This document shows, one piece after another, positions 39,539 to 48,775 of a DNA stretch of 64,000 nucleotides. Below the pieces are notes generated by a model that saw only the letters and a list, made by a program, of their open reading frames with translations, ran no database searches and had not been told where the DNA came from. The translations under genes were made by a program, and so were the position numbers. The stretch is from Saprospiraceae bacterium. Its GTDB lineage: Bacteria > Bacteroidota > Bacteroidia > Chitinophagales > Saprospiraceae. Each line of letters starts with the position of its first letter. Within the stretch, counting starts at the first letter, position 1. Where the stretch lies: assembly GCA_020850225.1 (NCBI GenBank), contig JADZFD010000026.1, forward strand, positions 1 through 64,000, given 5' to 3'.

Positions 39539-40378
39539 ATGAACACAGAAAAAGAAATCAAAGAAATGGTAAGGCAAAAATATAGTGAAATAGCCTTACA
39601 AGACAAAGAAACGAATGCTTCATCTTGTTGTGGTGCAGGTGGTTGCAGTACCGAGGTTTATAACATCATGAGTGAAGAATACAAAGACCTTAAAGGATAT
39701 AATCCGGATGCTGATTTAGGTTTGGGCTGCGGTTTGCCAACTGAATTTGCCAAAATCAAAAAGGGAGATACTGTTATTGATTTGGGGAGTGGAGCAGGTA
39801 ATGACTGTTTTGTTGCAAGAGCAGAAACAGGCGAAACTGGGAAAGTAATTGGAATTGACTTCACGGAGGCAATGATTGACAAAGCACGAAATAACGCTGA
39901 AAAATTAGGGTTCAACAATGTTGAGTTTAGACAAGGTGATATTGAAAAAATGCCTGTAACTGCTAATGTGGCTGATGTGATTGTGAGTAACTGTGTTTTA
40001 AACCTTGTACCGAATAAACAAGCTGTTTTTGCGGAGATGTTCCGAGTGTTAAAACCAGGTGGACATTTTAGCATTTCTGATATTGTCTTGACGGGTGAAT
40101 TGCCTGAAAAAATAAAAAATGCAGCAGAAATGTATGCCGGTTGTGTGGCAAGTGCTATTGACAAAAACGAATATTTGAGTTATGTAAGTAAAGTGGGTTT
40201 TGTGAATATGCAAATTCAAAAAGACAAACCTATTATTGTGCCTGACGATATTCTGAAAAATTATTTGAATGAGGAAGAAATTGCTCAGTATAAAATGAAC
40301 GAAACCATCATTAGAAGCATTACTGTTTATGCAGAAAAACCTGCAGATTGTTGTGTACCAAGTTCAGGATGCTGTTAA
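39539..40378 (+). CDS. arsM: Arsenite S-adenosylmethionine methyltransferase
   Basis: YNPDADLGLGCGLPTEFAKIKKGDTVIDLGSGAGNDCFVAR; SNCVLNLVPNK; FSISDIVLTGELPE; C-term Cys cluster CCVPSSGCC. Confidence 0.92.
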   Translation: MNTEKEIKEMVRQKYSEIALQDKETNASSCCGAGGCSTEVYNIMSEEYKDLKGYNPDADLGLGCGLPTEFAKIKKGDTVIDLGSGAGNDCFVARAETGETGKVIGIDFTEAMIDKARNNAEKLGFNNVEFRQGDIEKMPVTANVADVIVSNCVLNLVPNKQAVFAEMFRVLKPGGHFSISDIVLTGELPEKIKNAAEMYAGCVASAIDKNEYLSYVSKVGFVNMQIQKDKPIIVPDDILKNYLNEEEIAQYKMNETIIRSITVYAEKPADCCVPSSGCC

Positions 40379-40433
40379 AAATATAATTATGGAATATCGG
40401 ATTGAGGCTTCATCCGTATCAAAAAATGATGCG

Positions 40434-40483
40434 ATACTCTTAACCTGAGTTCGATTATTCTATTGAACTCAGGTTAAGAGTAT
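40434..40483. terminator. Bidirectional terminator, perfect 19-bp stem, 12-nt loop
   Basis: atactcttaacctgagttc gattattctatt gaactcaggttaagagtat, between convergent genes. Confidence 0.85.
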
Positions 40484-40485
40484 TT

Positions 40486-41046
40486 TTAATCTCCTCCAAT
40501 CATTTTAGAAGTAATTCCTTTTTTGCTTGACAATTCAGCTAATACAATTCCTACTAAATGCAGTAGAATGAAAATAGGAAACCAGTAAATTCCCCATTTA
40601 TGTACGGCTTCAATTTGCTCATGGTAAGTAGAGAATAATTCTTTTTCAATACAAACGCCTGTGAATGCAGAAACGAAAACAAACAGATAAAAGTAAACAT
40701 AAGTAAAACCCTGTAAACGTTCTTTCAATGGTTGAGTGCTCTTGAAAGGATTGGGGAAACGAATGCCTTTTACAAGCATATAAATAATCCGTGCCAAAAA
40801 CGAAAAAATCATTACGTGAGCAAAAAGTTCGTGCCATTGCCACATAGGCTCCCTCAACGCTTTATAAACAGCTTTCGCTTGTTCTTTAGTTGCCTCAACA
40901 CCGTGAGAAGCAATAGCATCAGCAACCGCTTGTTTACCCATCCAATACATTCTCAAAAAACCTGTAATGAATAAAATAGGCATTGCAATTGCCATTATCC
41001 AGTGCAGAAGTCTGTGAAAAGCTGTAAATTTTTGTTGGAATTTCAT
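40486..41046 (-). CDS. Cytochrome b561/Ni-Fe-hydrogenase-type cytochrome b domain protein
   Basis: FTAFHRLLHWIMAIAMPILFITGFLRMYWM; WQWHELFAHVMIFSFLARI; VHKWGIYWFPIFILLHLVGIVLAEL (His ligands). Confidence 0.8.
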   Translation of the reverse strand: MKFQQKFTAFHRLLHWIMAIAMPILFITGFLRMYWMGKQAVADAIASHGVEATKEQAKAVYKALREPMWQWHELFAHVMIFSFLARIIYMLVKGIRFPNPFKSTQPLKERLQGFTYVYFYLFVFVSAFTGVCIEKELFSTYHEQIEAVHKWGIYWFPIFILLHLVGIVLAELSSKKGITSKMIGGD

Positions 41047-41058
41047 CTCAATTATTAT

Positions 41059-41514
41059 TTAGTTAAAATACTGGTGATATTGCTGATATGACTGTTGTAG
41101 TTGCAAAAGAATTTCATTTGCTTTTGTTGCATCGGCTTCATCTTCTAATGATTTGACAATTTCAAGATGTGGGTGCAGCCATTTGTGTAATTCATCGTGG
41201 CTTTTCCCATCCATCGTACAGCTTTTTATGAGCTGGTCATTCTGCTCTTTTAATTGTTGAGATAATGCTTTATAATCTGTCTGATTATTCTGAATATAAG
41301 AATTTACCAATTCTTCTCCTTTCACTACAAAAGGCTTCATTTCTTCATTCACCAACCACTTTTCGCCATTGTTGAGTTCAATCGCTTCAGAACTTTCTTC
41401 GTGTTGATGTTCTGCGTGGTTTTCTGTCTCCTGCTTTTCTGTTGATTTTTCAGTGGAATTATTACAACTCCACAAAAGCATAACACTCATTCCTAATACA
41501 AATACGTTCTTCAT
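41059..41514 (-). CDS. Hypothetical His/Glu-rich lipoprotein (ORF opens at 41553; start MKNVFVLG at 41514 preferred)
   Basis: MKNVFVLGMSVMLLWSCNN lipobox; HAEHQHEESSEA; the 13 extra N-terminal residues of the ORF-track call are translated 7-bp repeat. Confidence 0.7.
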   Translation of the reverse strand: MKNVFVLGMSVMLLWSCNNSTEKSTEKQETENHAEHQHEESSEAIELNNGEKWLVNEEMKPFVVKGEELVNSYIQNNQTDYKALSQQLKEQNDQLIKSCTMDGKSHDELHKWLHPHLEIVKSLEDEADATKANEILLQLQQSYQQYHQYFN

Positions 41515-41549
41515 ATTTTTAATTTTTAATTCGTAATTTTTAATTTTTC
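41515..41549. repeat. 7-bp array: ATTTTTA ATTTTTA ATTCGTA ATTTTTA ATTTTTC
   Basis: Direct read; contains stop of tetR. Confidence 0.85.
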
Positions 41550-42130
41550 TCAATCATTTTTAATATTCCATCTAAGACCGTTCTTCCGTCCTTAACAAGG
41601 TTTGACTTATGCCCTGATAATTTCCATTTTAATACAGTCATTCTCATTCCTCCAATAACAATGGTGGTAAGTGTAGAACTACCAATTAGTTTATTGTATT
41701 GCCCCTTTTCTTGTCCTTTTGTAATGTTTGTCTTCACATAATCCTGCATCATATCCATAATTTCTGCTACTTTATTACTCAAACTCTCATCAAAATGAAA
41801 AATACTTTCAGCAAAAATCACACTTACAATAGCCGGTTTATTTGTGAAAGTATGTAGTTGGGAATTGAAAATTGCTCTTAATTCGTCTGCGGTAGTGTCG
41901 CTAGGTTTAAAAGAAATAGACTGAATACGAGTTTTCATTTCTGTTTTAAAATACTCTAATAGGCTCAACAATATTTCATTTTTACTTTTGAAATGTCTAT
42001 ACAACGCTGGTTCAGACAAGCCAATGTCTTCAGCTAAAGTTTTAATCGTCAGATTTTGAATGCCGTATTTTGAAATTCGGTTGGTAGCCGCTTCCATTAT
42101 TTCTATTTGTCTGTCTGTAAATTGTTGCAT
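41540..42130 (-). CDS. TetR/AcrR-family regulator
   Basis: IMEAATNRISKYGIQNLTIKTLAEDIGLSEPALYRHFKSKNEILLSLLEYF. Confidence 0.92.
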   Translation of the reverse strand: MQQFTDRQIEIMEAATNRISKYGIQNLTIKTLAEDIGLSEPALYRHFKSKNEILLSLLEYFKTEMKTRIQSISFKPSDTTADELRAIFNSQLHTFTNKPAIVSVIFAESIFHFDESLSNKVAEIMDMMQDYVKTNITKGQEKGQYNKLIGSSTLTTIVIGGMRMTVLKWKLSGHKSNLVKDGRTVLDGILKMIEKN

Positions 42131-42143
42131 ACTTTTTTTTAAT

Positions 42144-42193
42144 GTTAGTTAGTATTCACTCGCAAAAGTAAACATAGTTTTTTAATTGACAAA
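42144..42193 (-). promoter_or_regulatory. tetR promoter/operator, same architecture as 38935-38984
   Basis: TTTG-N19-TACTTTTG then GAGTGAATACTAACTAAC on minus strand. Confidence 0.75.
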
Positions 42194-42853
42194 TAAAAAG
42201 CACAAAAAAGTTTTGATTTGTTGTTTGTTCTTACCGTGCGTAGGCAAAAAAGTGGCTCTTTTGTTTTTCTAAGGGTTGGCTTTGTGTGTCGGGGCAATAC
42301 CAAATGTGCCACTTGTGCGGCTGGCTAAAATTGAATTAAAAAAAACGTGCGGTGGGGAAAATAAAAAATACAGAAGGGTAGGCAATGAGTGTCGGCTTAC
42401 TCGTTGTCCGTTTGCAATATGGTCTGTATGTTGTTCGCCTGTCAAAATGGTTTGTCAATTTTTTAAAGTTCAAATTTTGGTTGTCTGTGTCAAGGTTGCA
42501 TTGTCGCTTTACGATTGGCTATAACGTCTATATATCCGCAATCTTGCGCATAAATTCCATATGTATACTGTGTTATATTCCTTACAAAGGTATATTGTCA
42601 TTTTGTTAAGTCCAAATTACCCGAAGAAAAATTTATATTTTTTTATAGGGTAGGCTATGTGGATATATATTGCATTATACGATCTAAGTGATTTATTTGA
42701 ACATCTTTAAAGTCGCAGACGCATTATATTTATTCAATTAGTATTAAGACCAGATCTTTTTTTAATTAACATATAAGACTATAATGTCTTAAATACAAAT
42801 AATATCACTAATTTTGTGCATTCTTAATAATGAGTTAATCAATATAAATTATC

Positions 42854-43087
42854 GTGGAGGATTTGATACTACAAACGCAAGCATTACCATTGGGAACCTA
42901 TCTGTATCTGGCTATGGGAGATTGTGACGGACATAAGGTTGTCATGGCTGTGGGATATACGCCCGAATACGCTAATAAAAAGGCCAGACAATTTGAAGAG
43001 AAAATGAATGGACAAATCATATATAAAGATATTTCAGTCATCAAAACAGGAGAAAAAACCAAATGCAACACCTTGAAGAGGTTTTGA
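42854..43087 (+). CDS. Small hypothetical protein (GTG start)
   Basis: 77 aa; preceded by agttaatcaatataaattatc and followed by a plausible terminator. Confidence 0.45.
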   Translation: MEDLILQTQALPLGTYLYLAMGDCDGHKVVMAVGYTPEYANKKARQFEEKMNGQIIYKDISVIKTGEKTKCNTLKRF

Positions 43088-43220
43088 GTTTCAGCATCAT
43101 TATGAATCCGGTATGCTGTAATCTGATTTTACGATAGGTCTGTTTGTAATAAGTACTATTGATTGAATACAACGATTCAAGCATGGATGTGAAGTGATTT
43201 CTACCGGTAGGTCTTTCAAT

Positions 43221-43247
43221 ACCTGATTTTTTTTCAGGTTTTTTTAC
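43221..43247 (+). terminator. Short hairpin with T tract
   Basis: ACCTGA tttttt TCAGGT tttttt. Confidence 0.6.
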
Positions 43248-43294
43248 TGTTAATGAATCTTTCAGCTTAGATTTGGGGTTCAGATACGAACTGT

Positions 43295-45118
43295 ATGGAA
43301 AATTATCCGGGAAATACTGTTTTTCAGCATCTACCTTTCAATGAACCACCTCTATGGGCAAGAGAAGCGATATGGTATCAGATATTGGTCGAGCGATTTC
43401 GCAATGGCAATCCGCTCAATAATCCTACCCGACAGACTTGTGACAATGCGCTCATCGATCCTGTTCCGGATGACTGGACAATTACCGAATGGGGACACAA
43501 CTGGTATCGTCAGGAAGCCTGGGCATTAAAGACCGGACTTGATTTTTACAGAACGGTTCAGATGCGCCGCTATGGAGGAGACCTGGATGGTGTATTGCAA
43601 AAAATTCCCTACCTTAAAGAATTAGGTATTACAGCTGTTTATTTTAATCCGCTGAACGATGCTCCTTCACTGCATAAGTACGATGCACGGTATTACCATC
43701 ATATCGATGTCACCTTAGGTGATGATCCGGAGGGCGATATGGTGCTGATACAGTCAGAAAGGCCGGAAGATTCCGCAACATGGGCGTGGACAACAGCGGA
43801 TCTGAAATTTTTAAAAGTAGTTCAGACAATGCATCTGAATGGTATTCGTGTTATTCTAGATTTTTCCTGGAATCATACCGGAACGAATTTCTGGGCTTTT
43901 AAGGATATTATCGAAAACATGGATGCATCACCTTTTAAAGACTGGTATCAGGTTGAGTTTAGATCAGATCCTTTACAGAATGCAAAATCAATGCATTACA
44001 ATGGTTGGGCAGGCATTACCAGTCTACCGGAATTCAGTAAAATACGTCCCGGCACAGGAAATGTACACGTAAATCATGAAGGCGACATACATGGATCGGT
44101 TAAGGCGCATATATTTGAAGTGACGCGAAGATGGATGGACCCGTATGGTAACGGAGATTTCTCCTGTGGTATAGATGGAATGCGGTTGGATGTGGCAGAG
44201 CATATACCGTTTGGGTTTTGGCGGGATTTCAGAAGATATACCCGATCGCTCAATCCTGATTTCTACCTGATAGGTGAATGCTGGTGGGAAGAGTGGCCGG
44301 ACAAGTTGATGAACCCACAACCCTGGTTAAGAGGCGATGCCTTCGATGCCGTCATGCATTATCAATGGTATAAGATTGCGAGAGGATATTTTGCAGAACC
44401 CAATGATAGTGTCAGTCTGAAGGAATTTAAAGTACAAATGACGGATATATTTAGTAAGTATCCGGCATATACACAACAGGCGATGATGAATCTGGCTTCT
44501 TCACATGATTCTCCGAGAGTGCTTTCTGCATTTTTTAATGTGAATAAATATAAGTTCAGGTGTAAGCCGAATGAAGATGCAAATTACAGAACCGATCAGC
44601 CCGGAGAGATGACTTATAAGAGAGTCCGGTTATTCCTGCTGCATCAGTTTACATTTGTAGGTGCTCCGCATATCTGGAATGGTGATGAAATGGGCATGAC
44701 GGGTGCTGATGACCCGGACAACAGAAAGCCTATGGTATGGCCTGATATGCATTTTGAACCGGAAACCCAGTCGAATTTTTCGGACTATAAATATACATAT
44801 CAGCCTGAGTTTGACAAGGAAATGTACGAATACTATAAAGCATTAATCCGCTTGCGTAAATCAGACAAAGCATTTGCTTACGGAGATTTTACGATGCAGC
44901 ATGTATCACATAATGATAAAATACTCGCTTATGTGCGGGAAAATATCAAATCAGAATATTGGATCCTTTTCAATGTACATATTGAATACAATGAAGCACA
45001 TTTACCTTTCGAAAAGGGTAATATTATTTTCCAGATACATGCTGAACATATGAATTATGAAAATGTATTGCTCATGCCCCCGTACAGTGGTGTTGTCATA
45101 CAAAGAATCAAACAGTAA
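43295..45118 (+). CDS. GH13 alpha-amylase-family glycosidase (neopullulanase/cyclomaltodextrinase-like)
   Basis: EAIWYQILVERFRNGNP; VILDFSWNHTG; CGIDGMRLDVAEHI; LIGECWWEEW; NLASSHDSPR. Confidence 0.9.
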   Translation: MENYPGNTVFQHLPFNEPPLWAREAIWYQILVERFRNGNPLNNPTRQTCDNALIDPVPDDWTITEWGHNWYRQEAWALKTGLDFYRTVQMRRYGGDLDGVLQKIPYLKELGITAVYFNPLNDAPSLHKYDARYYHHIDVTLGDDPEGDMVLIQSERPEDSATWAWTTADLKFLKVVQTMHLNGIRVILDFSWNHTGTNFWAFKDIIENMDASPFKDWYQVEFRSDPLQNAKSMHYNGWAGITSLPEFSKIRPGTGNVHVNHEGDIHGSVKAHIFEVTRRWMDPYGNGDFSCGIDGMRLDVAEHIPFGFWRDFRRYTRSLNPDFYLIGECWWEEWPDKLMNPQPWLRGDAFDAVMHYQWYKIARGYFAEPNDSVSLKEFKVQMTDIFSKYPAYTQQAMMNLASSHDSPRVLSAFFNVNKYKFRCKPNEDANYRTDQPGEMTYKRVRLFLLHQFTFVGAPHIWNGDEMGMTGADDPDNRKPMVWPDMHFEPETQSNFSDYKYTYQPEFDKEMYEYYKALIRLRKSDKAFAYGDFTMQHVSHNDKILAYVRENIKSEYWILFNVHIEYNEAHLPFEKGNIIFQIHAEHMNYENVLLMPPYSGVVIQRIKQ

Positions 45119-45165
45119 TATTTATATAAAAACCTATTATTTCTACCATTCCTGTCGGAAAAGAT

Positions 45166-45197
45166 AAAGGCTGTTCAATATTTAGAACAGCCCTTTT
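45166..45197. terminator. Bidirectional terminator
   Basis: GGCTGTTC aatattta GAACAGCC with A/T flanks. Confidence 0.85.
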
Positions 45198-45201
45198 AAG
45201 A

Positions 45202-47295
45202 TTACCAGATTCGAACTCTTTCCTCTGGTTTTTTGTAGAGTTTGTCTCCTTCTTTGACATCGAATGCTTTATACCAGGCATCTGTATTGACTAAAGGTAC
45301 AAAAGCACGGTAATAACCGGGAGAATGCTCATTCGTTTTGATTTGATTGATAAGTGCTTCTTCCTTCTGTATTGTTCTCCAGACGGTAGCCCAGCTCATA
45401 AAAAACCGCTGACTTTGGGTATAACCGTTGATAGCACCCGGATCTCCGTGGTCTGTGAGATACAGTTGCAGTGCATCGTATGCAATATTCACACCGCCCA
45501 GGTCAGCTATATTTTCACCATTGGTAAATTTTCCATTGATAAATACGCCTTTAACAGGCTCGTATTTACTGTATTGCTCTGCCAGTTTATCGGTTACGTT
45601 TTCAAAATTGGTTTTATCTTCTGCTGCCCACCAGTCTGTAAGGTTTCCGTCTGCGTCAAACTGTGCTCCTGAATCGTCAAATCCGTGGGTAATTTCGTGA
45701 CCTATAACCGCACCAATACCTCCGAAATTAACTGCAGCATCCGCATTGGCATTAAAAAACGGAGATTGCAGGATAGCTGCAGGGAATACGATCTCATTGT
45801 TCAACGGATTGTAGTAGGCGTTCACTGTCTGAGGTGTCATGCCCCATTCCATTTTATCTACCGGTTTGCCTATTTTATTCAGATCTTCATTATATCTCCA
45901 CAGTGAGATGTTTTGCATATTTTTATAGAGGCTGCCTCCTTGTTTTTCAGACTGAATGGATAAAGCGGAATAGTCTTTCCATTTATCCGGATAAGCCACT
46001 TTTACAGTAAATTTATTAAGCTTTTCAAGTGCTTTTTGCTTGGTGACGTCGGACATCCAGCTCAGGTTGCTGATATGGATGGCAAAGCTCTTTTTCAGGT
46101 AGTCTATGAGTTCTACCATTTTGGCCTTAGATTCGGCAGGAAAATATTTTTCAACATATAATTTTCCAAATGCTTCTCCTATGTTTCTGTTGATGACCTC
46201 ATAAGCCCGCTTATTCATTGCCCTTTGTTCCTGCTGTCCATTTAAATATTTTCCATAAAAATTAAATCTCCTGTCATCAATTGTCTTTGAAAGATATCCT
46301 GCATTACCGGAGATCAGATGAAATTTGAGGTAATTTTTAATGGTAGGAAGGTTCTTTTCATTTAAAAATTTATCCACATCTTCAAAAAATTTGATTTCCC
46401 CAATGATAACCTTGTCGGTATGTACACCGGATTTGGTAAGATAATCTACCCAATTGATATTTTTTGATAATGTTTTGAGCTCAATCATGGTTTTGGGATT
46501 ATATTGTTTGGTTATATCCCTGATTTCTTCATTGGTAAGTAAATGTTGAGCTATACCTGTTTCCAGATACGCAACATCTCTTGCTGCTCTCAACGGATTG
46601 GGTACTTCCAGATAATACAACATGTCTGCCATATACTCGATGTATTTGCCAATAGTAGCCGTATTTTTATCATTTATCTTCTGATAGTAATCTCTTCCCA
46701 GACCTAATTGCGGTTCACTCAAGTAGATCGCATTAGTTTTACTGTCTTTCAGGTCAGCATACACACTCCAGCCATACAGACTATTTTGACCTGCCAGGGT
46801 TGCTTCAATTAGATATTTTTGCAAATCTTTAAGGTCTTTTATAGCATCGATCTTTGCTAAGTCTGACTTAATGGGCTGGATACCGTCCTGATTTCTTTTA
46901 TCGATATCCATATAAGTTTGATACAAGTTCTGAATTTTTTCTCCCTCACTTCCTGCAGGATAATGTTCGTTCAATAAAGAATTAAGGATGGTCATGGCAT
47001 TGTTATCGGTTTCTTCTGCCAGTTCGTTGAAACTGCCCCATCTGGATTTATCAGCCGGAATCTGTGCCGTTTTCATCCAGCTTCCGTTTACGTAATTATA
47101 AAAATCATCCTGTGGACGTACACTGGTATCCATATTTTCAAGTTTCAGACCGGGATCGGATATCACTTTTTTTTCGGGTGTTGTTGTGGTTTTCACTGTC
47201 TCCGGAGTTTTAGATGTGGTTTTTTTTGAGGTACTGCATGCATTTAAAACAATAAATCCCATAAAAGCAGGGAAGAGCCATTTAAATCTGAACAT
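45202..47295 (-). CDS. M13 (neprilysin/PepO) family metallopeptidase
   Basis: GAVIGHEITHGFDDSGAQFDADGN; NAYYNPLNNEIVFPAAILQ; GENIADLGGV; lipoprotein signal. Confidence 0.95.
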   Translation of the reverse strand: MFRFKWLFPAFMGFIVLNACSTSKKTTSKTPETVKTTTTPEKKVISDPGLKLENMDTSVRPQDDFYNYVNGSWMKTAQIPADKSRWGSFNELAEETDNNAMTILNSLLNEHYPAGSEGEKIQNLYQTYMDIDKRNQDGIQPIKSDLAKIDAIKDLKDLQKYLIEATLAGQNSLYGWSVYADLKDSKTNAIYLSEPQLGLGRDYYQKINDKNTATIGKYIEYMADMLYYLEVPNPLRAARDVAYLETGIAQHLLTNEEIRDITKQYNPKTMIELKTLSKNINWVDYLTKSGVHTDKVIIGEIKFFEDVDKFLNEKNLPTIKNYLKFHLISGNAGYLSKTIDDRRFNFYGKYLNGQQEQRAMNKRAYEVINRNIGEAFGKLYVEKYFPAESKAKMVELIDYLKKSFAIHISNLSWMSDVTKQKALEKLNKFTVKVAYPDKWKDYSALSIQSEKQGGSLYKNMQNISLWRYNEDLNKIGKPVDKMEWGMTPQTVNAYYNPLNNEIVFPAAILQSPFFNANADAAVNFGGIGAVIGHEITHGFDDSGAQFDADGNLTDWWAAEDKTNFENVTDKLAEQYSKYEPVKGVFINGKFTNGENIADLGGVNIAYDALQLYLTDHGDPGAINGYTQSQRFFMSWATVWRTIQKEEALINQIKTNEHSPGYYRAFVPLVNTDAWYKAFDVKEGDKLYKKPEERVRIW

Positions 47296-47424
47296 AGAAT
47301 TGAATTACGTTAAAAAAAATAAAGTGCAAAGATACACAATGTATTGTTTAATAACTGAATATCAGCCTACTCTATTGTAGTTATTTTCTCATTATTTTGT
47401 AAAAACTACTTTAACTCTCATTCT

Positions 47425-48408
47425 TTAATCCATAAGCAGAACTACCTTGCCAAAATGGTTACCGGAATCCAGAAAAACATGTGCATCAGCAGCTTCTGAT
47501 AGCGGATATGTTGCACATACTACCGGTTTGACTTTTCCGGTAGCAATCCATGGAAAGACATGTTTTTGTAAACCGTCTATAATTTTCATTTTTTCTTCCG
47601 GAGACTGGCTGCGCAGTGTAGCGCCCATGTGCTTCAGCCGTTTAGCCAGCATCAAAAACAGGTTCATATCATGCGGATTACCCTGTAACATACCAATCTG
47701 TACGATTGAGCCGTACATAGCTGCTGCCTTGTAATTGCGGGTTACATAATCACCACCTACAATGTCCAGAATATAATCCACTCCTTTACCGTCTGTGTGA
47801 GCAAGGATTTCCGAAACGTAGTCATAAGTCCTGTAGTTGATTGCTGCATCAGCTCCGGTATTTCTGCTTTTTTGCTGGTTCTCGCTACAGGATACCGTTG
47901 TGTAGACGGCAGAAGCACCCCATGCGCGTGTCAGCATTGTAGCGGTTGTACCTATACCGGATGCGCCACCGTGTATCAGTATGGATTTGCCGGGACTGAA
48001 TCCTGCCATCTGAAACAAATGCCCCCATACGGTCATAAATGTTTCCATCATGGCGGCACCTTCCCTGAGTGTCAATCCTTCAGGCAAATGCACCGTTGTC
48101 AGTGCGTTGGCAATTACATATTCGGCATATCCACCACCCTGTACAAGGGCACAAACCGTGTCACCCGGTTTGAAATGAGTGATATTATTTCCGGTCTCGA
48201 TAACAGATCCGGATACTTCCAGACCAGGGATCAGGGTAACGCCAGCTGGAGGATTGTATTTACCTTCCCGTTGCAGTATATCCGGTCGGTTGATGCCGGC
48301 AGCATATACTTTTATGAGTACTTCATTTGCAGCAGGCTTTGGTTCAGGCATATCTGCAATCCGGATGACTTCAGGGCCGCCAGGTTGTTGGAATATTACT
48401 GCTTTCAT
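47425..48408 (-). CDS. Quinone oxidoreductase, zinc-less MDR family (PIG3/TP53I3-like); ORF opens at 48543
   Basis: MKAVIFQQPGGPEVIRI; AAGINRPDILQREGKYNPPAG; HGGASGIGTTATML. Confidence 0.9.
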   Translation of the reverse strand: MKAVIFQQPGGPEVIRIADMPEPKPAANEVLIKVYAAGINRPDILQREGKYNPPAGVTLIPGLEVSGSVIETGNNITHFKPGDTVCALVQGGGYAEYVIANALTTVHLPEGLTLREGAAMMETFMTVWGHLFQMAGFSPGKSILIHGGASGIGTTATMLTRAWGASAVYTTVSCSENQQKSRNTGADAAINYRTYDYVSEILAHTDGKGVDYILDIVGGDYVTRNYKAAAMYGSIVQIGMLQGNPHDMNLFLMLAKRLKHMGATLRSQSPEEKMKIIDGLQKHVFPWIATGKVKPVVCATYPLSEAADAHVFLDSGNHFGKVVLLMD

Positions 48409-48775
48409 TTGTTTTATTATTTGAGTATGCACGTAAAGGTAATCAAAGACATGGATATTCATATGTAAAAAGATTAGACACCTGAATGTATATGCAGGAA
48501 GCAGGTTATGAATGCTGTGGGTTTTAAAGTAGCGTTTCCGCAATCTGGACTTGCAAAAACATTTATTTAAAAAATATAATCAATAAGATTAATATCATGT
48601 GCAGTTCGGGCTTTTAAGTTGTCAGAAATTTATTAAATTTGCAGGGAACAATTCTGATTGATTATTGTTAGAATGATATATTATTTTATGATACGAATTA
48701 ATGACATCAATCAATGTTGAGAATTATTTAAATTTTTGAATTTAATTTTGTCAAATACCTAAATTGTGTGATTTT

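Noticed and set aside
39658-40164. 168-aa ORF antisense to arsM
   Set aside because: Complement of a conserved methyltransferase; no recognisable domain.
31336-42560. Whole block as an integrative conjugative element
   Set aside because: No integrase, relaxase or conjugation genes are visible; only an IS remnant.
42276-42609. Two overlapping + ORFs (82 and 74 aa)
   Set aside because: In the GT-rich edge region, mutually overlapping frames, no family features.
47797-48468. 223-aa ORF antisense to the quinone oxidoreductase
   Set aside because: Overlaps a strongly conserved MDR enzyme; translation lacks protein-like features.
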